Below are positions 1 to 8,030 of a stretch of DNA of 64,000 nt, in pieces. Both the position numbers and the translations under genes were made by a program. The stretch is from Romboutsia sp. CE17 (GTDB lineage: Bacteria > Bacillota > Clostridia > Peptostreptococcales > Peptostreptococcaceae), in the NCBI RefSeq assembly GCF_012317385.1, contig NZ_CP051144.1, positions 1,116,001 through 1,180,000 on the forward strand, in the 5' to 3' direction. Each line of letters opens with the position of its first letter. Position 1 is the stretch's first letter. The notes under the pieces are model-generated. The model made no database searches and was not told the DNA's origin. It saw only the letters and a program-made list of their open reading frames with translations.

Positions 1-137
1 ATTGGTTCAGTCATCATTTGCCATCTTCCATTACGTAGCATCTGTATTCTTTCATTATAAATAGGAGGTACTTCATTAATAAATCCTCTCCCTGCCATAT
101 TTGACTGGCCTAACATTAAAAATGATTTTATCAACAT
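1..137 (-). CDS. SGNH/sialate O-acetylesterase-like hydrolase, N-terminal part (cut by window edge)
   Basis: Only the first 45 or so codons are in the window; the rest lies beyond base 1. The N-terminus reads MLIKSFLMLGQSNMAGRG, and GQSNMAGRG is the block I motif of the SASA/DUF303 carbohydrate esterases, with the catalytic Ser in GQSN. These enzymes deacetylate sugars such as sialic acid or xylan side chains. An ATG six bases upstream (141-143) touches the purine-rich GGAAAGG directly, so the ATG at 135-137 is better spaced as the start. There is no signal peptide, so the protein is probably cytoplasmic. The gene has its own promoter with two palindromic operators. Confidence 0.8.
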   Translation of the reverse strand, partial: MLIKSFLMLGQSNMAGRGFINEVPPIYNERIQMLRNGRWQMMTEP

Positions 138-180
138 TTTCATCCTTTCCTTTATTGAATGTAAAGCATTATAATCTATT

Positions 181-239
181 AATAGTCTAATTAGACTATT
201 CATACTTAATTATTATAGTCTAATTAGACCACTTGTCAA
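181..239 (-). promoter_or_regulatory. Promoter with two palindromic operators for the SGNH gene
   Basis: On the minus strand TTGACA (234-239) and TATAAT (212-217) lie 16 bp apart. The spacer holds the perfect palindrome GTCTAATTAGAC (218-229). A longer perfect 20-bp palindrome, AATAGTCTAATTAGACTATT, lies at 181-200, downstream of the -10. The two centres are 33 bp apart, about three helical turns. This is the layout of a repressed promoter. The sites look like those of a dimeric MarR- or TetR-type repressor, but no such gene is seen nearby. Confidence 0.75.
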
Positions 240-298
240 GTATGCTCTTATAATTATTAAAAAATTATAGATAAAATTATGAATCCCTTTACATTGAA

Positions 299-637
299 TT
301 ATATTAATTTACCTTTATAGTTTCCTATTCCACCTAAGTTATATACTTTACTAAATCCATTCTTATTTAAAATATTTGCAGCACTAGAACTTCTACCTCC
401 AGATGCACAATATACTATAATATCATCATTTTTATAAGCATCTAAATTATTTATCTGTGAACTTAATTCCTGAACTGGTATATTTTTTGCATTAGGAATA
501 TGACCACTCCTAAATTCTCCAATACTTCTAACATCTAATATTAAAGCATTTTTATTATTTTTAATTATATTTTTTAACTCTTCATTATTGATATTAGTAT
601 AGTTTTTACTTCCAAACATATTTGAGAAAAATCCCAT
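299..637 (-). CDS. Rhodanese-like domain protein
   Basis: A single rhodanese domain of 112 residues, the usual size of single-domain sulfurtransferases. The active-site loop YCASGGRSS places the catalytic Cys at residue 77, and the N-terminal strand LILDVRSIGEFRSGHIPNA is typical. The family carries sulfane sulfur as a persulfide on that Cys; the acceptor is unknown here. The RBS GAGGAGG sits 7 bases before the ATG. The gene starts 13 bases after the end of the broken C_GCAxxG_C_C gene, so the two were probably one transcript. There is no export signal, so it is cytoplasmic. Confidence 0.9.
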   Translation of the reverse strand: MGFFSNMFGSKNYTNINNEELKNIIKNNKNALILDVRSIGEFRSGHIPNAKNIPVQELSSQINNLDAYKNDDIIVYCASGGRSSSAANILNKNGFSKVYNLGGIGNYKGKLI

Positions 638-650
638 ATTGATGCCTCCT

Positions 651-934
651 CTATTTATCTAGTATCTCATTTAAAGAGTCATATGAAAAATCAATTATTT
701 CTGCACAACTTATTTTATTTTTTTTAGATCTGCACAAATTTCAGAATTAAATTTTTCTCTTACTCTACTCATTAATTCTCTAGCATAACCTCTAGCCTCA
801 TTTTTATTTTCATTACTTTCTCTTCCTTTTATATATCCCACTATCATCGCTGCAGCATTTACAGCACCACATAAACTTCCTACTGTCATTTCAGTACCCA
901 TTCCACTTCCAAGTGCTATTGGTATATTTGTCAC
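651..934 (-). pseudogene. Broken C_GCAxxG_C_C family (redox-Cys) gene
   Basis: The open frame from a GTG at 934 to a stop at 710 gives 74 residues with CGAVNAAAMIVG, the central motif of the C_GCAxxG_C_C family, usually about 140 residues. The stop comes in a poly-A run (712-724). A one-base shift there continues as KISCAEIIDFSYDSLNEIL and ends at 651, which restores the last conserved Cys of the family. The usual N-terminal third with its first Cys is not recognisable upstream, where frames are interrupted. I read this as a pseudogene with a homopolymer frameshift and a decayed start. A sequencing error in the A run could explain the shift but not the missing N-terminus. Confidence 0.65.
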
Positions 935-1021
935 ACATTAGCTACTATTCTATTTAAAACTATAAAGCACCCTCTTTTTGTTCACATTATATTAATATTG
1001 TTTGTGTTACCTTTTTATTTT

Positions 1022-1423
1022 TTAATCAACTATACGTTTTTGTATGATAGGATACTTATGTTTAGTTTTATTTTCGTCAAGTCCGTCTCCATGTTTGTTA
1101 GTTAGCATTAAAAACATATTATGGTAATAATTCTCACCTGTATAATCACCACACCAAGTATATTCATATACTACATTCTTATTAGATTCAGATTTATATT
1201 TAACTCTATATATTATACCCCCAATTTTTTTTTGCTTTGATTTTTCAATACTTTCTATATCATCTTTATCTATGTGTTGTGCTTTTGTATATAATTCAAA
1301 ACTCTTTTCAGCCGCATCCCAATCATAAGGGTATACTTCATATTTATAATAAAGACCTCCTCCAATTATGACAAAAAATAATATCAATATATACAAAATT
1401 TTATTTTCCGTTTTCTTTTTCAT
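1022..1423 (-). CDS. Small membrane-anchored protein, DUF3139-like
   Basis: A protein of 133 residues with a positively charged start, one hydrophobic segment (about residues 9-26) and an outward-facing soluble part. That layout, and phrases such as AQHIDKDDIESIEKSKQKK, resemble small DUF3139-type proteins of Firmicutes; I am not sure of the assignment. The RBS is a run of eight G followed by AAAA. No function is known. It lies just downstream of another membrane protein on the same strand, about 110 bases apart, possibly as a pair. Confidence 0.55.
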   Translation of the reverse strand: MKKKTENKILYILILFFVIIGGGLYYKYEVYPYDWDAAEKSFELYTKAQHIDKDDIESIEKSKQKKIGGIIYRVKYKSESNKNVVYEYTWCGDYTGENYYHNMFLMLTNKHGDGLDENKTKHKYPIIQKRIVD

Positions 1424-1531
1424 TTTTCCCCCCCAATCTTATCTTCTTAATATATTTTAATTCGCATTATATAACAATTGTGTAAAAAACTTTACTGTAT
1501 CATTATATCTAGCTATTTTTATATACTTTAA

Positions 1532-2425
1532 TTACTTATTTCTTACAACTTGTAATAACTTATCTATATATATCTGATCCATTTGTACATACTCTGAGCC
1601 TTTTTCACTAGAATCTTTTTGGGCTCCACTATCCATAATATATTTATCTATATCAACATACTCTTTCCATGTATCATAATCATATTTCTCTGAAGGCTGA
1701 GTCAGAGATGGGTGAGCTAATTTTAACTTTTTCCCATTTTTCAACTCAATATTATAGAAAAATTCACCCTTATTTCTTCCACTATCAACAAATCCAGTAT
1801 TTACATAATTTACATCACTAAAGCTGTATTTATCTCCTTTTAAGTTGTAAAAGCTATAATCATAAATACCATCTTCTGTAACTACCACCACACTAGTTAG
1901 TAGTATATATATAAGTGGAATTATTGTCAGTATCAGAAATTTATCAAACTTTGACAATAGAGATAAGTTTTTATTCGTAGAAGAAAATTTTTCTTCTCTT
2001 GAAAATAGCACTCCGATTCTACTAGCAACTATTATCGGTATTACAAATAATAAATATGAATATGGAGATTTTATAAGATAAGTTATGTATTCTCCCTTTA
2101 TAAATAGTTTTTCTTGTATAATTGCAATTACTACACTAAATCCTAAAAAAGCTATTACCATTACTATTATTAATAGAATGTAAAATATAAACGATAATAT
2201 ATGGCTTAACAAGTCTAAGGCAATATTATGTTTTTTATTGTATACTTTTAAATAGTTTCTAAGATTATATAATACTAAAGTAACTCCAACTATAACAAAA
2301 ACTATGTTCAATACTATAGATTCATAATTTTTATCATATATGTTAATGAATAGCCACAGTATTGGACCTAAAGCTACAAGTATGGATGAGAATAATCCAT
2401 ATTTAATATATTTTTCCTCTTTCAT
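1532..2425 (-). CDS. Multi-pass membrane protein of unknown function
   Basis: The 297 residues start with about five to six hydrophobic helices (roughly residues 10-30, 38-55, 73-100, 118-138 and 165-185) and end in a soluble domain of about 110 residues with a beta-rich pattern and a charged tail. I do not recognise the family. The RBS AAGGGGG lies about 8 bases before the ATG. The downstream single-helix protein on the same strand may belong with it. It diverges from the CRISPR regulator across a 390-bp AT-rich gap. Confidence 0.6.
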   Translation of the reverse strand: MKEEKYIKYGLFSSILVALGPILWLFINIYDKNYESIVLNIVFVIVGVTLVLYNLRNYLKVYNKKHNIALDLLSHILSFIFYILLIIVMVIAFLGFSVVIAIIQEKLFIKGEYITYLIKSPYSYLLFVIPIIVASRIGVLFSREEKFSSTNKNLSLLSKFDKFLILTIIPLIYILLTSVVVVTEDGIYDYSFYNLKGDKYSFSDVNYVNTGFVDSGRNKGEFFYNIELKNGKKLKLAHPSLTQPSEKYDYDTWKEYVDIDKYIMDSGAQKDSSEKGSEYVQMDQIYIDKLLQVVRNK

Positions 2426-2750
2426 ATATAGTCCCCCTTAATATGTCATACTTTGAACTGATTTAGATAGTTATGTTATAAAAAACATGAAATTAATTTC
2501 TTTATAACAATTGCGAATTTTCTTATATTATAAACTTTATTGAAAAATTTTCCAATTAAAAATAGTTCTATTAAGCATTTATTGAACTTATGTTAAATAT
2601 ATCTATTTCGAATAGTATTTATAATTAGGATAATAATTTAGTTGATTCTATAAAATAATATAAAGTATTAATTCCTAGTAGGAATATTTTAACATATATT
2701 AAAATATTATAAAACTATATCTAAAATATACAAAAAAATACAAAAATTCT

Positions 2751-2786
2751 ATATAATATATTATATTTTGATATAATATATTATAT
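2751..2786 (+). promoter_or_regulatory. Tandem palindromes in front of the CRISPR regulator
   Basis: The perfect 16-bp palindrome ATATAATATATTATAT occurs at 2751-2766 and again at 2771-2786, exactly 20 bp apart (two turns, same face of the helix). They lie 17-52 bases upstream of the GGGGGG ribosome binding site and contain TATAAT-like hexamers. They probably overlap the promoter and could bind the WYL regulator encoded just downstream. The rest of the 2426-2815 gap is AT-rich with no gene. AT-only palindromes are common in such DNA, so the exact repetition and spacing are the real evidence. Confidence 0.5.
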
Positions 2787-2815
2787 AGATAAATAATATA
2801 CAGGGGGGAAAGAAA

Positions 2816-3757
2816 ATTAGTAAAATAGGAAACGCAATAAAAATGATGCTATTAATACAAAGTAAAGGCAGAATGAAATGTAGCGAACTAGCAGATATAT
2901 TAGAAGTTTCAGAAAGACAAATTCAAAAATATAAGCAAGATTTAGAACAAGCAGGAATATTTATAACCTCAAAGCCAGGTATTTATGGAGGTTATGAAAT
3001 AGACAAAAGTAATAGCATATCAAATATAAACTTATCAAAAAGAGATATACCAGTACTAGAAAATATAAATGAACAACTAAAGTATAACAATGATATTTAC
3101 AAAAATGAATTTGAAGATATTCTTACAAAAATAAAAGCATTTTTTAATAGTCATGATAATGATTCGCATATGGACTATTTTAGTATACAGCCACAATGTA
3201 ATTACAATCATGATGAAGAAAAAGAAAAATGTCATGATATAACTATAGCTTATATAACAAAAAAGAAGATTAAAATAAAATACTATTCTATAAACTCTGG
3301 GTATAGTGATAGAGTAGTTCATCCATATGGACTATATAATTATAAATCAGATCAATACATGGTTGCATTTTGTGAAAATAGAAATAAGTTTATAGATTTT
3401 AAAGTATGTAGAATTAAGTCATACACAGTATTGGATGAAAATTATATACTAGACAAGAGTTTTAATTGGAAAGAGTATAGTAAAGATAGTATAGGAATTT
3501 ATAAAGATAAAAATATAGATCTAGTATTAAAAATAAAACATCCATTTTCAGTTATTATTAAAGAAAAAATATGGGTTTCAAATCAAAAGATATTAGAACA
3601 TGAAGATAATTCAATAACATTTATAGCAACAATGAGGGGTTACACCGAGATTAAAAGTTGGATTTTAAGCATGGGAGCTAATGTAGAAGTAGTTAAACCT
3701 ATAGAATTAAGGGAAGATATTAAACTCGAAGTAGAAAAAATAAAAAAACTTTATTAA
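2816..3757 (+). CDS. WYL-domain transcriptional regulator of the CRISPR-Cas locus
   Basis: An N-terminal winged helix (GRMKCSELADILEVSERQIQKYKQDL) is followed by a WYL domain (about residues 140-230, with VHPYGLYNYKSDQYMVAFC) and a C-terminal WCX-like extension. Such proteins bind ligands or nucleic acid and often control phage defence loci. The first ATG at 2843 is 34 bases from the GGGGGG RBS (2803-2808). The in-frame ATT at 2816 is 7 bases from it and adds residues read as (M)SKIGNAIKM, a normal WYL N-terminus, so I place the start there and get 313 residues. It precedes cas6 by 78 bases on the same strand and is probably co-transcribed with or controls the cas genes. Confidence 0.8.
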   Translation: MSKIGNAIKMMLLIQSKGRMKCSELADILEVSERQIQKYKQDLEQAGIFITSKPGIYGGYEIDKSNSISNINLSKRDIPVLENINEQLKYNNDIYKNEFEDILTKIKAFFNSHDNDSHMDYFSIQPQCNYNHDEEKEKCHDITIAYITKKKIKIKYYSINSGYSDRVVHPYGLYNYKSDQYMVAFCENRNKFIDFKVCRIKSYTVLDENYILDKSFNWKEYSKDSIGIYKDKNIDLVLKIKHPFSVIIKEKIWVSNQKILEHEDNSITFIATMRGYTEIKSWILSMGANVEVVKPIELREDIKLEVEKIKKLY

Positions 3758-3835
3758 ATTTTGTGAAAAATTTCTGTTGTACCAATTATAGTTCGGGGTT
3801 AAGTTGTATTATTATAAATAAGAGAGGTGATAAAT

Positions 3836-4567
3836 ATGAGAATGAAAGTAGAGTTTAAAACAGATAAACTTCCAATATCATATAACACATTATTTATGAG
3901 TGTTATAAAAGAAGCAATAAGAAAATCTAGTGAGGAATATTATAATAGCTTATATTATTATGAAGATAAAAATAATAAAAAAACTAAAAACTTTACTTTT
4001 TCAGTATATGTAAAAGGATACGATATTAAGAATGAAAACTTTATAGTAAAAGATAGGGTTATCTTAAATATAAGTACTCCAGATTTAGAATTAGGTTTAA
4101 ATATATACAATGGACTTATCAATTACCCTAAATTTATATATAAAGAATATGAACTAAAAAGAATAAGAGTTGATTTAGGTAAGGAAAGAGTTATAGATAA
4201 AGAGGAAGTAATACTTAATGCTTTATCACCTATATGTATAAAGTCAAAGGATGGGAAATTCTTAAATATAGATGATAGTGAGTACATAAAAGAGATTAAT
4301 TACATATCTAATGAAGTGCTTAAAAATTATAGAGGATATGGGTTAAATAGAGAATTAAGATTTGAAGATATAAGGCTTAATAAAGTAGTAGTTAAAGAAA
4401 GTCTTAGAGAATTTAAAAATGTCACAGGAAAATCATATCAATATGTAAATGGATATAAGGGTAGATTTAAATTAATTGGAAATGTAGAAGATTTAAATGA
4501 TTTATATAAACTCGGCGTGGGGTTTAAAAGATCACAAGGATTTGGGTATGTAGATTTAGTGGAATAG
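3836..4567 (+). CDS. cas6: CRISPR pre-crRNA endoribonuclease Cas6
   Basis: Cas6 cuts the long array transcript inside each repeat to release crRNAs with an 8-nt 5' tag. The protein has about 243 residues and ends with the glycine-rich loop of the family, GVGFKRSQGFGYVDL. The in-frame GTG at 3827 lies within the RBS (GAGAGGTG), so the ATG at 3836 is the better start. It is the first of eight cas genes, and cas8b follows after 10 bases. The catalytic residues of Cas6 are poorly conserved and I do not assign them. Confidence 0.9.
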   Translation: MRMKVEFKTDKLPISYNTLFMSVIKEAIRKSSEEYYNSLYYYEDKNNKKTKNFTFSVYVKGYDIKNENFIVKDRVILNISTPDLELGLNIYNGLINYPKFIYKEYELKRIRVDLGKERVIDKEEVILNALSPICIKSKDGKFLNIDDSEYIKEINYISNEVLKNYRGYGLNRELRFEDIRLNKVVVKESLREFKNVTGKSYQYVNGYKGRFKLIGNVEDLNDLYKLGVGFKRSQGFGYVDLVE

Positions 4568-4577
4568 AGGTGAGAAT

Positions 4578-6401
4578 GTGAGGTTAAAGGTTTATAAGGG
4601 TGACTGGTTTTTTAATATGGGAATAGTGGGATTTCTCAATATATTAAATAAAGCTGAAGTTAAAAATAAAGTTTCTATTAATGAAGATTATATAGAGTTT
4701 GATAGTTCATTGCTTGAAAACTTTAACAACTACTATTTTTATTATTTTATGGATGAATACGATATATCAAATCGTATTACAAATAGCATAGATTATAGCC
4801 TTAGGTATATTAAAGCTCATCCTGATAAAATAAAGGATAGTGCAAAAAAAATTAAAGAGACTCTTAAAAAGCAGAATGATAAAGTAAAAAAAATAGACGA
4901 AGATAGTTATAACATAATAAAAGATAAACTTGATTTAATAGGTAAATTAAAAAAAGAAGATGAGATTGAAGAGCTAGAAACTCTATCTAAAGAATGTATA
5001 GATATAATTAGCAAAAAGCATATAAATGATAGGCTAACAGCTAATTTATATAAGTTTATTATAGGTGATAACTATTTTGGACAAGTAAGTTTTTTTAATG
5101 TAGCTAAATCAAAACTAGATTTAAGTGGACTAAAAAATGTTATGTATAGTGATTATCTAGTAAATATGATTTATTTAGGCGAGTTATATGACCTTATATT
5201 TACTGATACAATTGAAAATTTAAATAAATATATTCTGGATAAATTAGATTTTATATCAAAAGGATTAACTGATAAATCATTTACAAAATCAGTAAAAAGT
5301 GTAGAAAAAATATTTAAAGAAATCAGTAAGTTAATAAAAAAGAATAAAACAATTGATGATATAAAGTCATATTTAGATAGTCTTGAAATCTGTGAAATGT
5401 GTGGAACTTATAAAGGTTTAATAAATGATTACTCAGAAAGTAACTTTGCACCATTAGGTGTAAGTAATGATAATGCCAAAAATATGTTTTGGAATCAGGA
5501 TTCAACATATTCAATATGTGACTTATGTAAATTAATACTATTTTGCACACCAGCAGGATCAACTTATATTAAGAAAAATTATATAACTGATGAAGATAAT
5601 GAATTTTACTCTTTTGTTAATATAGATACATCTATAGAAGAGATATACAACACTAATATAAATTTAAAAAACTTAAAAGATAGAGAGAATCCATTTAATG
5701 ATTTAGTTATAGACATAGTAACTGAAAACAAAGAAAAAAGTGAATGGCAACTACAAAATATATTATTTGTAGAATTTAAAGCTAGTATAGAAGCGAAAAA
5801 ATGTAAAATGAATTATTTCAATATGCCTACATATTTAGCAAAATTTTTTACTAAAGAGAGCAAAAACATACAAAGTATATATAATTCAAAATTTAAAGCT
5901 AATGTAGTTGATATATTACTAAAAAATAAAGACTTAAAGCATTTGATAAATAGTTCATTAAGAGAAAAAATCAAAGATAATCTAGATGATAATAAAAAAT
6001 CAAATATATCATCAAATGATTGCTTTAGATCTATAAAAATTAGAGCATTAATAAATAGTTACAAGAAAGGGGTATATGAAATGAATGATAAAAAACTGCA
6101 AGTAGTAAAGTATGCAGGTCATGAAATACATGATTATTATGTAAGCACTAACTCTAAAAATAAAATAAATGGAGTTGCATACAAACTACTAAATGCTATA
6201 AAAGTTGGGAATAAAAAAGATTTTATGGATACAGTTTTAAGAATATTTATGTCAGCAGAAAAAAGTGTACCATCAGTATTTATAGAAGTAATGGCAGAAA
6301 AAGATTTAGATTTTGAATCAATAGGACATGCATTTATAACAGGACTAATATCTGAAAAATATGAAGCTAAAAATGATGATAATAAACAGGAGGTAAAATA
6401 A
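4578..6401 (+). CDS. cas8b: Type I-B Cascade large subunit Cas8b (Cst1-like)
   Basis: The large subunit helps recognise the PAM and recruits Cas3. At 607 residues it is the usual size for the Cst1/Cas8b1 branch, and it has a zinc-finger-like pair of CxxC motifs (CEMCG near residue 273 and CDLC near 315). The start is GTG with the RBS AGAGGTGA five bases upstream. It ends one base before cas7. Its sequence is very rich in Lys, Asn and Ile, like the rest of the operon, with no sign of a recent swap. The subtype follows from gene order and the Cst-type cas7 and cas5 beside it. Confidence 0.9.
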   Translation: MRLKVYKGDWFFNMGIVGFLNILNKAEVKNKVSINEDYIEFDSSLLENFNNYYFYYFMDEYDISNRITNSIDYSLRYIKAHPDKIKDSAKKIKETLKKQNDKVKKIDEDSYNIIKDKLDLIGKLKKEDEIEELETLSKECIDIISKKHINDRLTANLYKFIIGDNYFGQVSFFNVAKSKLDLSGLKNVMYSDYLVNMIYLGELYDLIFTDTIENLNKYILDKLDFISKGLTDKSFTKSVKSVEKIFKEISKLIKKNKTIDDIKSYLDSLEICEMCGTYKGLINDYSESNFAPLGVSNDNAKNMFWNQDSTYSICDLCKLILFCTPAGSTYIKKNYITDEDNEFYSFVNIDTSIEEIYNTNINLKNLKDRENPFNDLVIDIVTENKEKSEWQLQNILFVEFKASIEAKKCKMNYFNMPTYLAKFFTKESKNIQSIYNSKFKANVVDILLKNKDLKHLINSSLREKIKDNLDDNKKSNISSNDCFRSIKIRALINSYKKGVYEMNDKKLQVVKYAGHEIHDYYVSTNSKNKINGVAYKLLNAIKVGNKKDFMDTVLRIFMSAEKSVPSVFIEVMAEKDLDFESIGHAFITGLISEKYEAKNDDNKQEVK

Positions 6402-6402
6402 T

Positions 6403-7314
6403 ATGAAAAAGGGGTTAACTTTTACTATAATAGCACAAGCTCAAAGCTTAAACTATGGAGAAGGAATAGGGAACATTGCAGAACTTAAAAAATTAACTAG
6501 AGCAGATGGAAATGTATATACTTTTGCATCACGTCAATGTTTAAGATATGACATAGTAAGATTAGCAGCAGAGTTATTTAATTGGAATTTACAAGTTGTA
6601 GATAAATCAAAAGGAACTATACAATTTAAAGATAATATGACTATAGAAGATTCACAAGAAATGGATTTATTTGGATATATGAAAACTGCTAAAAAAGATG
6701 ATAAGGATAAAGGTGGATCTGCAACTAGAGAAGCTGTTGTTAGATTAAGCAATGCAATATCATTAGAAGCTTATAGAAGTGATATGGACTTTTTAAATAA
6801 TAAGGGCTTAGCAGATAGAATAAATGAACATCCAAATCTTGCAAATGTAGAACAACATTTAAGCTATTATACATATACAGTAACTATTGATTTATCGAAA
6901 ATAGGAGTAGATGGAGAGATAAATTTATCAAATGAAGAAAAATGTAACAGAGTAACTCAGCTATTAGAAATAATAAAAATACTAAATAGAAATATAAGAG
7001 GAAGACAAGAAAATCTATCACCACTATTTGTTGTAGGAGGTATATATGATATAGCAAATCCATTCTTCTTAGGTAGAGTTAAAATTGAAGGAGATAAAAA
7101 TGGATATAAGGTAAGTTCTAATACTATAAAAGAAGTAATAAATAGCACTTTCTTAGGAAAAGAATTAAAAGAATCAACTTATGTAGGTATGGTAGAAGGA
7201 GCATTTACTAATAAAGATGAGTTTAAGGATATATTAGGAGAAAACTTATTAACAGTAGATAAATTTTTTTGTGAGTTAACTAGGGGAGTAAAAGAATACT
7301 ACGGGGTGAAATAA
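6403..7314 (+). CDS. cas7: Cascade backbone subunit Cas7 (Cst2/DevR type)
   Basis: Several copies of Cas7 form the helical filament along the crRNA spacer. The 303-residue protein starts with MKKGLTFTIIAQAQSLNYGEG, the N-terminal strand of the DevR/Cst2 family, and has the conserved TRADGNVYTFASRQCLRYDI segment. The RBS CAGGAGGT is strong, in keeping with a subunit needed in several copies. The neighbours on both sides are one base away, so translation is probably coupled. Confidence 0.92.
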   Translation: MKKGLTFTIIAQAQSLNYGEGIGNIAELKKLTRADGNVYTFASRQCLRYDIVRLAAELFNWNLQVVDKSKGTIQFKDNMTIEDSQEMDLFGYMKTAKKDDKDKGGSATREAVVRLSNAISLEAYRSDMDFLNNKGLADRINEHPNLANVEQHLSYYTYTVTIDLSKIGVDGEINLSNEEKCNRVTQLLEIIKILNRNIRGRQENLSPLFVVGGIYDIANPFFLGRVKIEGDKNGYKVSSNTIKEVINSTFLGKELKESTYVGMVEGAFTNKDEFKDILGENLLTVDKFFCELTRGVKEYYGVK

Positions 7315-7315
7315 T

Positions 7316-8008
7316 ATGAAAGTTTTAAAATTAAAACTATTTCAAGAAACAGTATGTTATAAAAAGCCTTTTGCCATTAAGATAACTGAAACATACCCAC
7401 TACCACCGTACTCAACGGTGAGTGGGTTAATACATAAGGTATTAGGAGCAACAGAGTATATACCTCTTAAAATAAGTATACAGGGTAGTTATGAAAGTAT
7501 ATTTAATAATTATCAAACTACTTATTTTTATAAAAAAGATACTATAACATCTATGCCTATGAACAGTCATATGCTACTAAATGTAAATCTAATAATTCAT
7601 ATAGGAGCAGAGGAAGAAGTTTTAAAAGAAATATATGATAAATTAATTAATTTTGATGAATATCTATCTCTTGGTAGAAAAGAAGATTTACTTAGAATTG
7701 ATGATATGTATTTTACAGAAGTAGAAGAGTTTGATATAGATGAAGATAACGAAGAAGAATATGAATTAACTGAGTTTAAAATAAAAAGACCAATTTATAT
7801 ACCTAAAGAGAAGTTAGAAGATAAATATGTATCTGGAATTAGTTATAGATTAAATAATTACTACACTAATGATACTACTAAGGATAAAAAAAGAATATGG
7901 AATAAAGTTGACACTTACTATGTAGAATCAGGTAAAAATATAAAGTGTGGAAGCATATTACTAGATACAGATAAAAATGAAAGAGATTTAGTTTATTTTA
8001 ATATATAA
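7316..8008 (+). CDS. cas5: Cascade subunit Cas5 (Cas5t type)
   Basis: Cas5 caps the 5' handle of the crRNA in Cascade. The protein has 230 residues. Its N-terminus (MKVLKLKLFQETVCYKKPFA) and the segment TYPLPPYSTVSGLIHKVLGA are typical of the RAMP-fold Cas5t family. It begins one base after cas7 and ends 22 bases before cas3. An acidic stretch (about residues 137-150) is unusual but lies in a loop region. Confidence 0.92.
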   Translation: MKVLKLKLFQETVCYKKPFAIKITETYPLPPYSTVSGLIHKVLGATEYIPLKISIQGSYESIFNNYQTTYFYKKDTITSMPMNSHMLLNVNLIIHIGAEEEVLKEIYDKLINFDEYLSLGRKEDLLRIDDMYFTEVEEFDIDEDNEEEYELTEFKIKRPIYIPKEKLEDKYVSGISYRLNNYYTNDTTKDKKRIWNKVDTYYVESGKNIKCGSILLDTDKNERDLVYFNI

Positions 8009-8030
8009 AACAAAAGTAGGGGGGAAAATT

